The translations under genes were made by a program, and so were the position numbers. A stretch of 50,700 bases of DNA. Source: Actinomycetota bacterium. Its GTDB lineage: Bacteria; Actinomycetota; Geothermincolia; Geothermincolales; RBG-13-55-18. Position 1 is the stretch's first letter. Every line of letters starts with the position of its first letter. Shown piece after piece: positions 14,883 to 23,319 of the stretch. The stretch is taken from assembly GCA_016931915.1 (NCBI GenBank), contig JAFGDU010000107.1, positions 1-50,700 of the forward strand. The letters are read 5' to 3'. The notes under the pieces were generated by a model. It worked only from the letters and a program-made list of their open reading frames with translations, ran no database searches and was not told the origin of the DNA.

Positions 14883-17081
14883 TCAGCTTCCCGTGTACCC
14901 CTCAGCGAAGTACCACTCCTGGGAGGGAGCGGTTGTTCCCTGGGAACAACTTCCCCCACCCCGCGTCTTGTAGACGAAATACATCGCCCTCTCGGCCACC
15001 ACCAGGGTCTGCGCTTCAACCAGGGTGGAGAATTCGGCCTCTTCCAGGCCCGGGATATCGTCCACGTGCACGGTATAACGCGCATGGGGTTCGATCTCCA
15101 CCTCGAGCTCCACGCTGGTCCCATCTCCCTTCATGAAGGTCAGGGTGGCGCTGGTCGGAGCGGGGTCCGGGTTCTGCACCAGCACGTAGGTGTCGAAGTC
15201 CCCGCCCGTGTATCCCTCTGCGAAGTACCAGATGTCACAGGGCTGGGTCACACCCATGGCGGCATGGCCTCCTTCCCTGCCCGAGTAGGAGAAATACATG
15301 GCTCGTTCGGCGACGATGGGGACGCTCGAGTCGACGCTGGTGGAAAGCTCGGCCTGCTCCAGCCCGGGGATGTCGTCCGGGTGTACGGTACTGCGGCTCT
15401 TTCCCGGGACCTCGAGGTTGAACTCTATCCTGGAGGCATCCGGCAGCATGAAGGTCAGGTCGACCTGGGCGGCGTCGTCGTTGGGGTTGGCCAGCAGGAT
15501 CCAGGTATCGAATTCTCCCCCGGTATATCCCTCGGCGAAATACCATGCCTTTTCGGCCGCCTGCGAGCCCTCCGCGGCGGTTCCTCCCCCCAGCCCCTTG
15601 TATCCGAAATAGACTGCACGCTCCGCCACCACGGGAATATCGCTCTCTATCTCGGTCGAGAACTCGCCGGAATCCAGTCCCGGCTCCTGGTCTACCCAGA
15701 TGGTCATGCGTGAATGGGGCAGCAGGGTGTAGTAGAGTTCGTCCACCTCTCCCGCGTTGCCCATGAAGCCGACGTTGAGATGCGCCTCGCCGTCATTGGG
15801 GTTCTGCACCAGGTAAAAGGTGTCGAATTCGCCGCCGGTATATCCCTCGGCGAAGCACCAATCCGTGCGGGATTCCCTCACTCCCATGCATGCATGTCCG
15901 CCCTTGCGGCCGCTCCCCAGGAAATCGAAGTACATGGCTCGCTCGGCTACGACCGGCTTGTTGGCGCTGACTTTTACCGAGACCTCAGAATTCTGGATGC
16001 GGTCGTTGACGCACACGGTATACCGCGAACGCGCGGCCACGGTGAAGGTCTCCTCCGTGACCTCCCCACCTGGGAACATGTACGTGATCGTACACTGTGC
16101 ATCGCTTTCTCCGGGGTTCTGAACAAGTATGTATTCGTCGAAATTCTGCGAGCTGACGAAGAAGAAATGTGTCTGTAGCCCCACAACGGAGGCGAAGAGC
16201 GTGCCGCTCACCGTTCTGCTTCCGCCGCTCCCGTCGATGCGGACCTGTTTGACGCGCCCTGAGGTCCAGCGGGATACTATCTCGAAGCCGTAAAGGGTTC
16301 CCACCGCAGTGTCCGCATGTGAGTTCAACTTCGCCTGCAACTCGTCCCATGCCATGGTCACCTGCCAGTCATGGTCCTCGTCCGCGGCGCATGCGTCATC
16401 ATATACTGGGCTGAGATATGATATCGGCGTCCCGCCCCATGCCTCATCCACACCCGCGGTGTAACCGCCGCAGCACGCGCTGTATGCGGCGATTATGGGC
16501 TGGCCGCCGGAGGTGATTATCTCACCGGCGGTAGCGTTTACCGCCGCCACGATATTGGGCCTGGTCGCCGGATCGATCTGCTCGTTGAATGCCTGGCAGC
16601 AGCTTCCGTAGGGGCAGATGTCGAAGTCTTCCCCCGCGTGCTTGCCCCGGGCGATACACGAGAGGGTGTAGGTCCGCGCCGCCACCATGAGCACCCTGAG
16701 GCCCTGCGTGGGCCAGCTGTCGGGTTCCTCCTGCAGACGGTAGAGATATTCGCGCAGGGTGTAGGTGCGGATCTGCCCGTCACGGCACATCACCCTGAGG
16801 GGCATGTCGTCGCTGACGTGCGAGAAATCGATTCCCGTGTAATACGATCGGATTATCTGATGGTATTCCTCGCCCCGCTGGGCGCGGTAGTACACGCCCG
16901 CCATGCACAGGCCGACTCCGTGCCCACGCCCGTGGCCGAAGAAGGTCACGCTTCCTCCGCCCGCAACCGCCTCTTCGCTACCCGGCAAGGGCTGCCCCGA
17001 CAGCGCCAGAAGCAGCATTGCGGCGACTATCGCCAGCGCCAACGCCGCTCTTGTCCGTCTGATACCTCTCGTACCGGTCAA
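14883..17081 (-). CDS. SpoIID/LytB-type protein with four C-terminal WYFAEG surface repeats
   Basis: A 732-residue exported protein with a signal peptide at residues 1-30. Residues 44-85 hold the SpoIID glycan-binding motif (FFGHGRGHGVGLCMAGVYYR and QIIRSYYTG). Residues 93-260 hold the lytic transglycosylase core (YLYRLQEEPDSWPTQGLRVL, AARTYTLSC, AYSACCGGYTAGVDEAWGG). The GHG motif therefore precedes the core, whereas in Bacillus SpoIID it follows it. The core is cysteine-rich (CPYGSCC, SACCGG). From about residue 300 come four units of about 110 residues of the form WYFAEGYTGGEFDTYVLVQNPN ending VVAERAMYF, then a stub WYFAEGYTGS before the stop. The same repeat is in the protease at 32946-35750. 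Its role is probably cleavage or remodelling of stem-denuded peptidoglycan with wall or surface display. It starts at TTG 17081 behind GGAGGGGTGAGG. Confidence 0.88.
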   Translation of the reverse strand: MTGTRGIRRTRAALALAIVAAMLLLALSGQPLPGSEEAVAGGGSVTFFGHGRGHGVGLCMAGVYYRAQRGEEYHQIIRSYYTGIDFSHVSDDMPLRVMCRDGQIRTYTLREYLYRLQEEPDSWPTQGLRVLMVAARTYTLSCIARGKHAGEDFDICPYGSCCQAFNEQIDPATRPNIVAAVNATAGEIITSGGQPIIAAYSACCGGYTAGVDEAWGGTPISYLSPVYDDACAADEDHDWQVTMAWDELQAKLNSHADTAVGTLYGFEIVSRWTSGRVKQVRIDGSGGSRTVSGTLFASVVGLQTHFFFVSSQNFDEYILVQNPGESDAQCTITYMFPGGEVTEETFTVAARSRYTVCVNDRIQNSEVSVKVSANKPVVAERAMYFDFLGSGRKGGHACMGVRESRTDWCFAEGYTGGEFDTFYLVQNPNDGEAHLNVGFMGNAGEVDELYYTLLPHSRMTIWVDQEPGLDSGEFSTEIESDIPVVAERAVYFGYKGLGGGTAAEGSQAAEKAWYFAEGYTGGEFDTWILLANPNDDAAQVDLTFMLPDASRIEFNLEVPGKSRSTVHPDDIPGLEQAELSTSVDSSVPIVAERAMYFSYSGREGGHAAMGVTQPCDIWYFAEGYTGGDFDTYVLVQNPDPAPTSATLTFMKGDGTSVELEVEIEPHARYTVHVDDIPGLEEAEFSTLVEAQTLVVAERAMYFVYKTRGGGSCSQGTTAPSQEWYFAEGYTGS

Positions 17082-17422
17082 TCCTCACCCCTCCACGCCT
17101 GTAACATCTATAATAACAATAGTCTATCTATTTAACAATAATCTACTTTACGAACAATCATCGGCCTGCTCCCTCACCATAGAATATCGGCTTGCGCCTG
17201 CTATCTCAACAGACTGATTATATGGGGACGGGGGTTGCATGGCTGCGGTTCCCCTGCGATGGCCGGTCTGCCTCGGCGGTCCGCCGGGAATGACCGTATA
17301 GATGACGAGCGGGGAGGTTTTTCACGGGCTCTCAGCCGGATACAAGTCCCTCGTTGACCATCGCTGCGCTTCTCGGCTAAGAGTGTTGAGACTTGGCTTA
17401 TCCCTGCTCCCGCCAGGCACTC
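17082..17422. other. Intergenic region with one promoter
   Basis: This 341-bp stretch holds the A/T-rich promoter of the SpoIID gene at its left end. The remainder (17200-17400) is GC-rich with no convincing gene; short open frames lack start signals. No terminator with a T tract was found for the hypothetical gene that ends at 17423. Confidence 0.6.
17110..17138 (-). promoter_or_regulatory. Promoter of the SpoIID-like gene
   Basis: On the minus strand TTGTTA (17133-17138) and TATTAT (17110-17115) are separated by 17 bp, in a locally A/T-rich patch 29 bp upstream of the TTG start codon. Confidence 0.55.
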
Positions 17423-17827
17423 TCACAGCGTGATGTTTGCGAGGTTATCCTCCACGCCCAGGAGGGCTTCGCCAAAGCTTCTGGTCAACAGTCCCGCTTC
17501 CTCGAGGGCTCTGACCGCCTCGTTCACCATGTCGATAGGCCTGCAGAGCAGGGACGCTAGCCTCGCCTCGCTCACCAGGAGGAAGGGATTCGACTTGAAG
17601 AACCCTATCACTTCGCTTTTAACCGAACCGCTCGTCTCGGGGTTGAGGGCGATCTGATTGTCATAATATCCCATACAACGGTTGCCGTTTCTGAAGATCG
17701 GGGAATCCATAGACGAGGATTCCTGCATTACTGAACCGACATAAGCCCTGTGAGACATTCCGTCCGGGGTCCGCAACCACCGGCCTGCTTTGTTATCGTA
17801 AAAAAATATATCACACCGCAATGACAC
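17423..17827 (-). CDS. Hypothetical small protein with winged-helix-like C-terminus
   Basis: A 134-residue frame read from GTG 17827, without a clear ribosome site; a start at one of the internal Met codons (for example MSHRAYVG or MQESSSMD) would shorten it to about 100-110 residues. The C-terminal 60 residues (VIGFFKSNPFLLVSEARLAS, then MVNEAVRALEEAGLLTR) have the helix pattern of a winged-helix domain in which a short segment separates 'SEARLAS' from the recognition-like helix. It lies downstream of the response regulator on the same strand with a 72-bp gap and could be co-transcribed. I do not recognise the family. Confidence 0.45.
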   Translation of the reverse strand: MSLRCDIFFYDNKAGRWLRTPDGMSHRAYVGSVMQESSSMDSPIFRNGNRCMGYYDNQIALNPETSGSVKSEVIGFFKSNPFLLVSEARLASLLCRPIDMVNEAVRALEEAGLLTRSFGEALLGVEDNLANITL

Positions 17828-17899
17828 ATGGAAGGATTACGGGATATAATCCCGGTGGTATTTTTGGCGGAACCGGCTATGCCCCGGGCGCCGGCGGGA

Positions 17900-18568
17900 T
17901 CAGATTATTCCTTCCTTAATGGCCTTGATGATCACCTGAGCGCGATCCTCCACGTCCAGCTTGCGGAAGATATTGCGCAGATGCGTCTTGACGGTGCTTA
18001 TGGTAATGCCCAGTTCCCTCGCCACGGCCTTGTTGCTGTAGCCCTTGGCCACCAGACGCAGCACATCCGACTCACGGTCGGTGAGTGAAAGCAGCGAGTC
18101 CTCGGCCGCGTGGGTCGAGGTCGTGAGGCTCCCCTGATTGCGCAGCACGGAGACGAGTTTCCTGGTAATGCTGGTGGCTACTAGGGGCACTCCATCCGCG
18201 GCGGAGTTTATAGACTTGAGCAGTTGCTCCTTCCCGCAGTCCTTGAGTATGTATCCTATGGCCCCTACCCGCAGTGCCTCGGCAGCTATCTCCAGGTCAT
18301 CGTAGACGGTAAGGACGATAGCCTGTATCCCGGAGGTCTCAGGATCCTCCTTCAGTTTCTGGATCACCTCGATGCCGCTGATATCCGGCAGCTTGACGTC
18401 AACCAGCATCACCTGGGGCTTCTCACGCCGGGCCAGCTCGAGGGCCTCCGCGCCGTTCTGCGCCTCTCCCACCAGGCTTATGCCCCGTTCGCCCTCGAGC
18501 ACGCGGTTTATACCCAGGCGTACTATCTCGTGATCGTCAACGATGGCAAGTCTTATAGCATCCTTCAC
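17900..18568 (-). CDS. NarL/LuxR-family response regulator
   Basis: A 222-residue two-component response regulator. The receiver domain covers residues 5-122 with the acidic pocket DD at 11-12, phosphoacceptor Asp57 in LVDVKLPD and the conserved Lys in ILKDCGKEQL. The LuxR-type helix-turn-helix is at about residues 158-218, with LTDRESDVLRLVAKGYSNKA and ISTVKTHLRNIFRKL. Its GTG start overlaps the stop of the histidine kinase gene as GTGA, a 4-nt overlap that couples the pair. The target genes are unknown; the ABC exporter next to it is a common target for pairs of this type but that is only inference from position. Confidence 0.95.
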   Translation of the reverse strand: MKDAIRLAIVDDHEIVRLGINRVLEGERGISLVGEAQNGAEALELARREKPQVMLVDVKLPDISGIEVIQKLKEDPETSGIQAIVLTVYDDLEIAAEALRVGAIGYILKDCGKEQLLKSINSAADGVPLVATSITRKLVSVLRNQGSLTTSTHAAEDSLLSLTDRESDVLRLVAKGYSNKAVARELGITISTVKTHLRNIFRKLDVEDRAQVIIKAIKEGII

Positions 18569-20751
18569 TCCCGGTTACCTCCCTGCAGTTCGGGAACGGG
18601 AAAGCTGAAGCTGATGCGCGTGCCTTCACCGAGTCGCGTGTCTATGACCAGGTCGCCCTGTATCAGCTCCGCCCTCTCTATCATCCCCTTTATCCCCAAG
18701 CATTGCCCGCTCACTATCCTGTCCCTGACCTCTTTTTCGATGAAGCCTATCCCATCGTCCTCGACCAGCATCTCCACCTTGTCCCTATTCCCCTCGAGCT
18801 TGAATCTCACTCGGCTCGCACCGGCATGGTGGGCTACGTTGGACAGCGCCTCCTGCGCTATGCGGAATACCGTTACCTCGGTGAGGGAATCCAACTCTTT
18901 CAGGTCGCAGTGGACTATGAATTCCGCCGCCAGCCCGTTTTCGGCGGCGAACCTCTCCAGGTAGGTATGCAGGGACTTCTCCAGTCCCAGCACATCGAGG
19001 GAGGACGGTCGCAGGTCGCCGATGACCTGCCGCAGATCCCGCAATCCCTCGCGGGCCTTGTCCTTCAGCTCCTGTATATAAGGAAAGAGGGATGTCAGCC
19101 CGGTCGCCTGCATCTCCAACATCTCGAGCTTAAAGATAACGTCGAGGAAGTATGGAGCGAGCCCGTCGTGGAGCTCGCGCGAGATACGTATGCGTTCCTC
19201 CTCCTGGGCGGTGGAGGTCCTCTGGATCAATTCCTGCAGGCGCGCGCTCTTGTCGAGGAGTTCCTGCATGAGCTTTGAGTTCTGAAGCGCGACGGCCACC
19301 TGGGCGGAAAGCGTAACCATGAAATCGAGTTCGTCCAGGCTGAAACGGGCGCCGTCCAGCCTGCCGCCGATCCAGAGCAGTCCCACCCTCTCGCCATGGA
19401 CCTCCAGGGGGATGGAGATCGCCTCACCCTCTATATCCTCGCGCCAGTACTTCTCCCTTACCTCTCCGTTCCCGCCCCAGGCGCGGAGAATGCCCAGGCG
19501 CAGGAAGTAAAGGTCACACTGCCCCCGGTTGATGCGGTTCCCGACCAACCAGTAGGTGGAGAACCTCCCGCTTTCGCAATCCGTCGTAAAGGCGTCTTTC
19601 CATTCCAGCATATGCATGCCTTCCTCTACGACCTCGCGAAAGAGGTTAGAGATATGGTCGTGGTGCGAGTCATAGCCTACTATCCTGTAGCCCCCGTTCT
19701 CCGACATCATCAGCGCACACGTCGTGAGGCCCATGGATTTCCTCACCTCTTCCACCACGCTCTCCGCCAGTTCCTCGAGGTTTCTCACCGTACGGATGGA
19801 GTGGCCGAGTTCCTGCAGCAGCCTGTCCTCCTCGAACTCACGACCGTAGAAGTAACGGGTGGCGAACTTCCGCACCCAGGCCACCTCGGCATTATAGGCG
19901 AGCATGAAAGGGATGCCGGTGAGCACGAAGAGGGCGTACAGGGGGCCCTGCATCTCCAGGCCCAGGCCGTATACGTAAAAGGCGCAGAGCGAGGTGAAGA
20001 TGACGAGATTGACGGCGATGACCACGGTGTGAATCATGGCGTTTTTGGTGACCGAACGGATGTCTATGAACAATCCGTAGCGCAGTATTCCGTAGGCCAG
20101 CATGGTTATGAAGACAAAACTGGCTTGGGGGGTGGTCACGTAACGGTTCAGCTGGAAGTTCTGAATGGCATTGGCGAGCAGCATGGGTATCGGCGCCAGG
20201 GCCAGGATGAGCAGACCCTTGCGGGTGGCATTGGAGTCGCTGCGCCTGTACTCCCACAGGAATATGCCCAGGGAGGCGATGATCTCCGCAAAACCGAGTG
20301 CGGTCAGCATCCAGAAGACCACGGTACGGTTCACGTCGATACCCTGGCCGCCGTCGATCAGGTAGTAGGAGGAATAGATGAGATCCGTGGTGTACAGGAG
20401 CGCGAGGCCTATTAGCCAGGGTGCGTACAAGGCGATGATGATCATGGTGGCCTTGCGCCTGTCCTGCATAAACATCTTCGGCCGGGGAAAATACAGCGCC
20501 AACAGAAGGTAGGAGGGGATGAGGGTCATCTCGCCAATGCCCTGGAACCTGGTCCAGAACGTCTTGTCGGCCAGGTCCCCGGCGGCCATGGTCATGGCCT
20601 CTCCCAGGGCCCACAGGGCCGTACATATGGTGATGAGGAAGAAGATGTTGTTGACCAGCTGGCGGCGGCCCTTGAGAAACACGAAGAACCCTATGGCCAG
20701 GCAGATCAGCCCCGAGGCGGCCGTTATCGCGCGCGGCAATTCATCGACCAT
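18565..20751 (-). CDS. Membrane sensor histidine kinase (HisKA_3 type) with GAF domain
   Basis: A 728-residue kinase. Residues 1-290 contain about eight hydrophobic helices, resembling the 7TM/histidine-kinase N-terminal sensor (for example AASGLICLAIGFFVFLKGRR and NNIFFLITICTALWALGEAM). Residues 310-500 form a GAF-like domain (VRNLEELAESVVEEVRKSMG, EAISIPLEVHGERVGLLWIG). A coiled linker leads to the dimerisation and phosphoacceptor motif ISRELHDGLAPYF, with His at about 528. The ATPase domain has the N-box FRIAQEALSNVAHHA and VEDDGIGF. Its GTGA overlap with the response regulator marks the cognate pair. A TATAAT at 20758-20763 would put the transcript start at or next to the ATG, and no ribosome site is visible, so translation is probably leaderless. 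Confidence 0.94.
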   Translation of the reverse strand: MVDELPRAITAASGLICLAIGFFVFLKGRRQLVNNIFFLITICTALWALGEAMTMAAGDLADKTFWTRFQGIGEMTLIPSYLLLALYFPRPKMFMQDRRKATMIIIALYAPWLIGLALLYTTDLIYSSYYLIDGGQGIDVNRTVVFWMLTALGFAEIIASLGIFLWEYRRSDSNATRKGLLILALAPIPMLLANAIQNFQLNRYVTTPQASFVFITMLAYGILRYGLFIDIRSVTKNAMIHTVVIAVNLVIFTSLCAFYVYGLGLEMQGPLYALFVLTGIPFMLAYNAEVAWVRKFATRYFYGREFEEDRLLQELGHSIRTVRNLEELAESVVEEVRKSMGLTTCALMMSENGGYRIVGYDSHHDHISNLFREVVEEGMHMLEWKDAFTTDCESGRFSTYWLVGNRINRGQCDLYFLRLGILRAWGGNGEVREKYWREDIEGEAISIPLEVHGERVGLLWIGGRLDGARFSLDELDFMVTLSAQVAVALQNSKLMQELLDKSARLQELIQRTSTAQEEERIRISRELHDGLAPYFLDVIFKLEMLEMQATGLTSLFPYIQELKDKAREGLRDLRQVIGDLRPSSLDVLGLEKSLHTYLERFAAENGLAAEFIVHCDLKELDSLTEVTVFRIAQEALSNVAHHAGASRVRFKLEGNRDKVEMLVEDDGIGFIEKEVRDRIVSGQCLGIKGMIERAELIQGDLVIDTRLGEGTRISFSFPVPELQGGNRE

Positions 20752-20757
20752 ACCGGA

Positions 20758-20763
20758 ATTATA
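20758..20763 (-). promoter_or_regulatory. -10 element for leaderless histidine kinase transcript
   Basis: A perfect TATAAT on the minus strand ends 7 bp before the A of the kinase ATG. A typical start 6-7 nt past the -10 therefore coincides with the start codon. The -35 region (around GTCTGA) is poor. Confidence 0.55.
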
Positions 20764-20832
20764 TCATTTATTTCCAGGTCTCAGACATACATCCATCTGC
20801 CCAATCACGCCCGACAGCCTGCATCGCGAAAG

Positions 20833-20861
20833 TCTTACTTCTCGCACAGCGAGAAGTAAGA
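20833..20861. repeat. Perfect 13-bp-arm hairpin
   Basis: TCTTACTTCTCGC and GCGAGAAGTAAGA flank a 3-nt ACA loop without mismatch. No T tract follows on either strand, so it is not a typical terminator. It abuts a GCGAGGAGCGAAGCGAC repeat. Confidence 0.7.
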
Positions 20862-20980
20862 TCGCGAGGAGCGAAGCGACGCGGCAACCTCGATCCAGCA
20901 ATAGGCAACGACAGAAAGCGTGCACCTTCGCGAGGCTGAATGCCGCATTGCGAGGAGTCTGCGACGAAGCAAGCCCGGTC
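20861..20980. repeat. Two GCGAGGAG...GCGACG-type dispersed repeat units
   Basis: The unit near 20862-20896 contains TCGCGAGGAGCGAAGCGACG then GGCAACCTCGATC; the unit near 20945-20980 contains CATTGCGAGGAGTCTGCGAC then GAAGCAAGCCCGGTC. Both follow the widespread intergenic pattern 'ATTGCGAGGAGC-GAAGCGACGAAGCAATCTCGATC' found in several bacterial phyla. Recognition is from memory of that pattern. Confidence 0.55.
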
Positions 20981-21137
20981 TAGTATCGGGTTACGGAGAA
21001 ACCACCTTTACGGCGGTGCCAGGTCTCCAGCGTGAAGCCGGGGTTCGCATTACCACCATGGTTTCACTCGCGTTAGAGACCTGGCACGCATGGGGAACGG
21101 GAATACGCATTACGTTGTGGTCTATGTAGAGTCCGTT

Positions 21138-22073
21138 CTAGTCCTGGCGGTTGAACTGCCAGATGGCCATCAGGGCAAGGAACACCCCGAATCCCAGGAT
21201 GACAAGGAGATCGAGCCACAGGGGATAGAACTGGGTCTGCAACTGGGGCATCTGGGGCAAAGAGGCCTTGGCCTGGGTAATCCAGGACTGAAACTCCGGG
21301 TTCGCAGCGAGGCCCGCGGGAACCTGCGGCAGGCTTATCGCCGCCGTGGAGGTTACGGCTATTCCCTTGAGGGCTACCCCCCGCATGGCATCCACGGCAT
21401 AGGTCATGGGGTTGATCTTGGTGAGGAACTGCATCCATCCCGGCAGGTCCTGCAGGGGGAAGAGCGCTCCCGAGAGGAAGAACATGGGCAGGAGGATGAA
21501 GTTCATGATGATGGGGAAAGCCTCCATGGAGCGCATGCGGGCGGCGAAGGCCACGCCGAAGGAGGTGAGGCTTATCGCCAGTAGGAGCATGACTACCATC
21601 ATCATCACGATTTTCTCCAGGTTGTAGGGGATACCGACCAGGGGCATGAAGAGGAGGAGAATAAAGCCCTGCATCAGCGCGGTAGTCCCTCCCCCGAAGA
21701 TCTTGCCGATAGCCACCGAGGAACGTGGTATGGGAGCAACCAGCATCTCCTTGAGGAACCCGAACTCCCGGTCCCAGATGATCGAGATGGCCGAGAACAT
21801 AGCCGTGAAGAGCACGGTCATGCAAACGATGCCCGGGAACATGAAGGTGACGTACTTGGTGTCGCCGCTGCCGAAGGATGTGAACGCCGCCTGCAGGCCC
21901 GTTCCCAGCAGGGCGAGATATATCAACGGCTGTGCAAAGGCACCGATTAGGCGGATGCGATCGCGGTAGAAGCGCTTTATATCGCGTAGCCAGGTTATAT
22001 AGATGCCGATGCCCAGCTTGGCCAGCTTGTTGCTGAACACGTCCGCTGCTACCGGTTGGCTTACCTCGGCCAT
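21138..22073 (-). CDS. ABC-2-type transporter permease (DrrB-like)
   Basis: A 311-residue integral membrane protein. After a 40-residue cytoplasmic start (ITWLRDIKRFYRDRIRLIG) there are six hydrophobic segments, with the ABC-2 signature between the second and fifth: IIWDREFGFLKEMLVAPIPR, LMQGFILLLFMPLVGIPYN and FFLSGALFPLQDLPGWMQFL. This last block, followed by KINPMTYAVDAMRG, is characteristic of DrrB/NodJ-type exporters. Between the fifth and sixth segments lies an unusually long hydrophilic external loop of about 60 residues rich in Gln, Pro and Ala. The start follows GGAGATAGAGAGAAGG and lies 10 nt after the ATPase stop. With the ATPase it would export a lipid, drug or lipid-linked compound. 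Confidence 0.93.
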   Translation of the reverse strand: MAEVSQPVAADVFSNKLAKLGIGIYITWLRDIKRFYRDRIRLIGAFAQPLIYLALLGTGLQAAFTSFGSGDTKYVTFMFPGIVCMTVLFTAMFSAISIIWDREFGFLKEMLVAPIPRSSVAIGKIFGGGTTALMQGFILLLFMPLVGIPYNLEKIVMMMVVMLLLAISLTSFGVAFAARMRSMEAFPIIMNFILLPMFFLSGALFPLQDLPGWMQFLTKINPMTYAVDAMRGVALKGIAVTSTAAISLPQVPAGLAANPEFQSWITQAKASLPQMPQLQTQFYPLWLDLLVILGFGVFLALMAIWQFNRQD

Positions 22074-22083
22074 CCTCTTCTCT

Positions 22084-23082
22084 CTATCTCCTTAAGGGGC
22101 CCCTCTGAGGGCCCCTGTGGGCCCTGGCGAAGGCGCGCATGGGTGCCAGTTCGTCGGCCCCCTCCGGCCTTATCTCGTGTCCCGTCAACTTCAGGAACAC
22201 GTCATCCAGTGTCGGTCGGTGCAGGCTGATGGAGTTGATGGATACCGGGAATTCCCTGATGAATCGGGGTATGAAGCTCTCTCCGCTCTTTACCTCGAAA
22301 CAGAGGCATTCCCGGTCCTGGATCATCTCCACGCCGAAGTCGTTTATAAGGACCTTTTCGGCCTCTTCGTCGTTATCGGTGATGATCTTGACCACGTCCC
22401 CTCCAACCTGGCTCTTGAGGCCCTCCGGGTCGTCCAGGGCTATGATCTCCCCATAATCGATGATTGCGATACGGTTGCAGTTCTCCGCCTCATCCATGTA
22501 GTGGGTGGTGAGAAAGATGGTGATATCGTGTCGTTTCTTGAGCTCGTGGATGTATTCCCAGATGGAGTTGCGTGTCTGGGGGTCCAGCCCGATGGTGGGT
22601 TCGTCCAGGAAGAGCACCTTGGGATAATGCAGCAGACCGCGGGCGATCTCCAGACGCCGCTTCATACCGCCTGAGAAGGTCTCTACGCGGTTTTTCTCCC
22701 GCTCCGTGAGTTCTACCATGTTCAGGACCTCGCTGATGCGCTGATCGCGCTCCTCCTTGGGAACGCGGTAGGCGTAGGCGTGAAATTCCAGGTTCTCGCG
22801 GGCGGTGAGGCGGTCATCCAGGGAGGGGTCCTGAAACACCAGGCCTATGGACTCCCTTACCAGCTCCCGGTCCCTGACGACGTCGAACCCGTCCAGCGTC
22901 GCGCTTCCAGAGGTGGGGCCGAGCAGGGTACAGAGGATATTGATGGTCGTGGTCTTGCCGGCGCCGTTGGGTCCCAGGAACCCGAATATCTCTCCCCTCT
23001 CAACGGCGAAGGATATTCCTTTGACGGCGGTAAGCTCCCCGTACTTCTTTACCAGGTCTTTTACGTTGATTATCGCTTCCAT
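22084..23082 (-). CDS. ABC transporter ATP-binding protein (DrrA-like)
   Basis: A 332-residue ATPase of the daunorubicin-resistance exporter family. Walker A is GPNGAGKTT (residues 37-45), then the Q-loop VFQDPSLDD, the signature FSGGMKRRLEIARGLL, Walker B VLFLDEPTIGLD and the H-loop LTTHYMDEAE. The C-terminal 100 residues carry the DrrA-type extension ending in HRPTLDDVFLKLTGHEIR, which marks this subfamily. The final 20 residues are basic (AHRGPQRGPLRR). The ATG at 23082 is preceded by AAAGG. It is first in a two-gene operon with the permease, behind a consensus promoter overlapped by two inverted repeats (23092-23145), so expression is likely controlled by a repressor not encoded next door. 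Confidence 0.95.
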   Translation of the reverse strand: MEAIINVKDLVKKYGELTAVKGISFAVERGEIFGFLGPNGAGKTTTINILCTLLGPTSGSATLDGFDVVRDRELVRESIGLVFQDPSLDDRLTARENLEFHAYAYRVPKEERDQRISEVLNMVELTEREKNRVETFSGGMKRRLEIARGLLHYPKVLFLDEPTIGLDPQTRNSIWEYIHELKKRHDITIFLTTHYMDEAENCNRIAIIDYGEIIALDDPEGLKSQVGGDVVKIITDNDEEAEKVLINDFGVEMIQDRECLCFEVKSGESFIPRFIREFPVSINSISLHRPTLDDVFLKLTGHEIRPEGADELAPMRAFARAHRGPQRGPLRR

Positions 23083-23091
23083 CTCAAACCT

Positions 23092-23145
23092 TTAGCATTG
23101 CTAACAATTCTTGAGAATTATAAGCTCCCCGCGGGCGGCTGTCAA
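23092..23145 (-). promoter_or_regulatory. Consensus promoter of ABC exporter with two operators
   Basis: The minus strand has TTGACA (23140-23145), 17 bp, TATAAT (23117-23122). An inverted repeat AATTCT-TG-AGAATT (23106-23119) overlaps the -10 and start point, and TTAGC-ATT-GCTAA (23092-23104) lies just downstream; the latter resembles MarR/SlyA-type sites. The ATPase start codon is 10 bp further on. Confidence 0.8.
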
Positions 23146-23319
23146 TGACCGGGGCGCAAATAGCAGGGTACCGTTCCCGTACTTCTGGCAGCGTACAACT
23201 CTCCGCTTTCGTGATTGGACCTGCTTCGCCACGTTGACCAGTAAAGCCTTTGGCATGAGCCATCGTGGCATCATTCAGCGACGGCAATGGCAAGGTTGGA
23301 GCTTGGTGGCGGTCCCTTA

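Larger units (their letters stand above)
20774..21087. repeat. MITE-like segment bounded by CCAGGTCTC inverted repeats
   Basis: CCAGGTCTCAGAC at 20774-20786 and the inverted GTTAGAGACCTGG at 21072-21084 match at 11 of 13 positions and enclose about 310 bp. A second inner copy, GTGCCAGGTCTC (21016-21027), pairs perfectly over 12 bp with GAGACCTGGCAC (21076-21087). Within it lie a 13-3-13 hairpin and two dispersed repeats. No transposase and no clear target duplication are seen, so a non-autonomous element is a hypothesis. Confidence 0.4.
20752..21137. other. Repeat-rich intergenic island without genes
   Basis: This 386-bp region separates the kinase start from the exporter permease end. It holds the kinase -10 element, a 13-bp-arm hairpin, two GCGAGGAG-type dispersed repeats and an inverted repeat of 12-bp arms; each is listed separately. 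A 69-codon open frame at 20920-21129 overlaps these repeats and has no start signal, so no gene is called. Confidence 0.65.
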
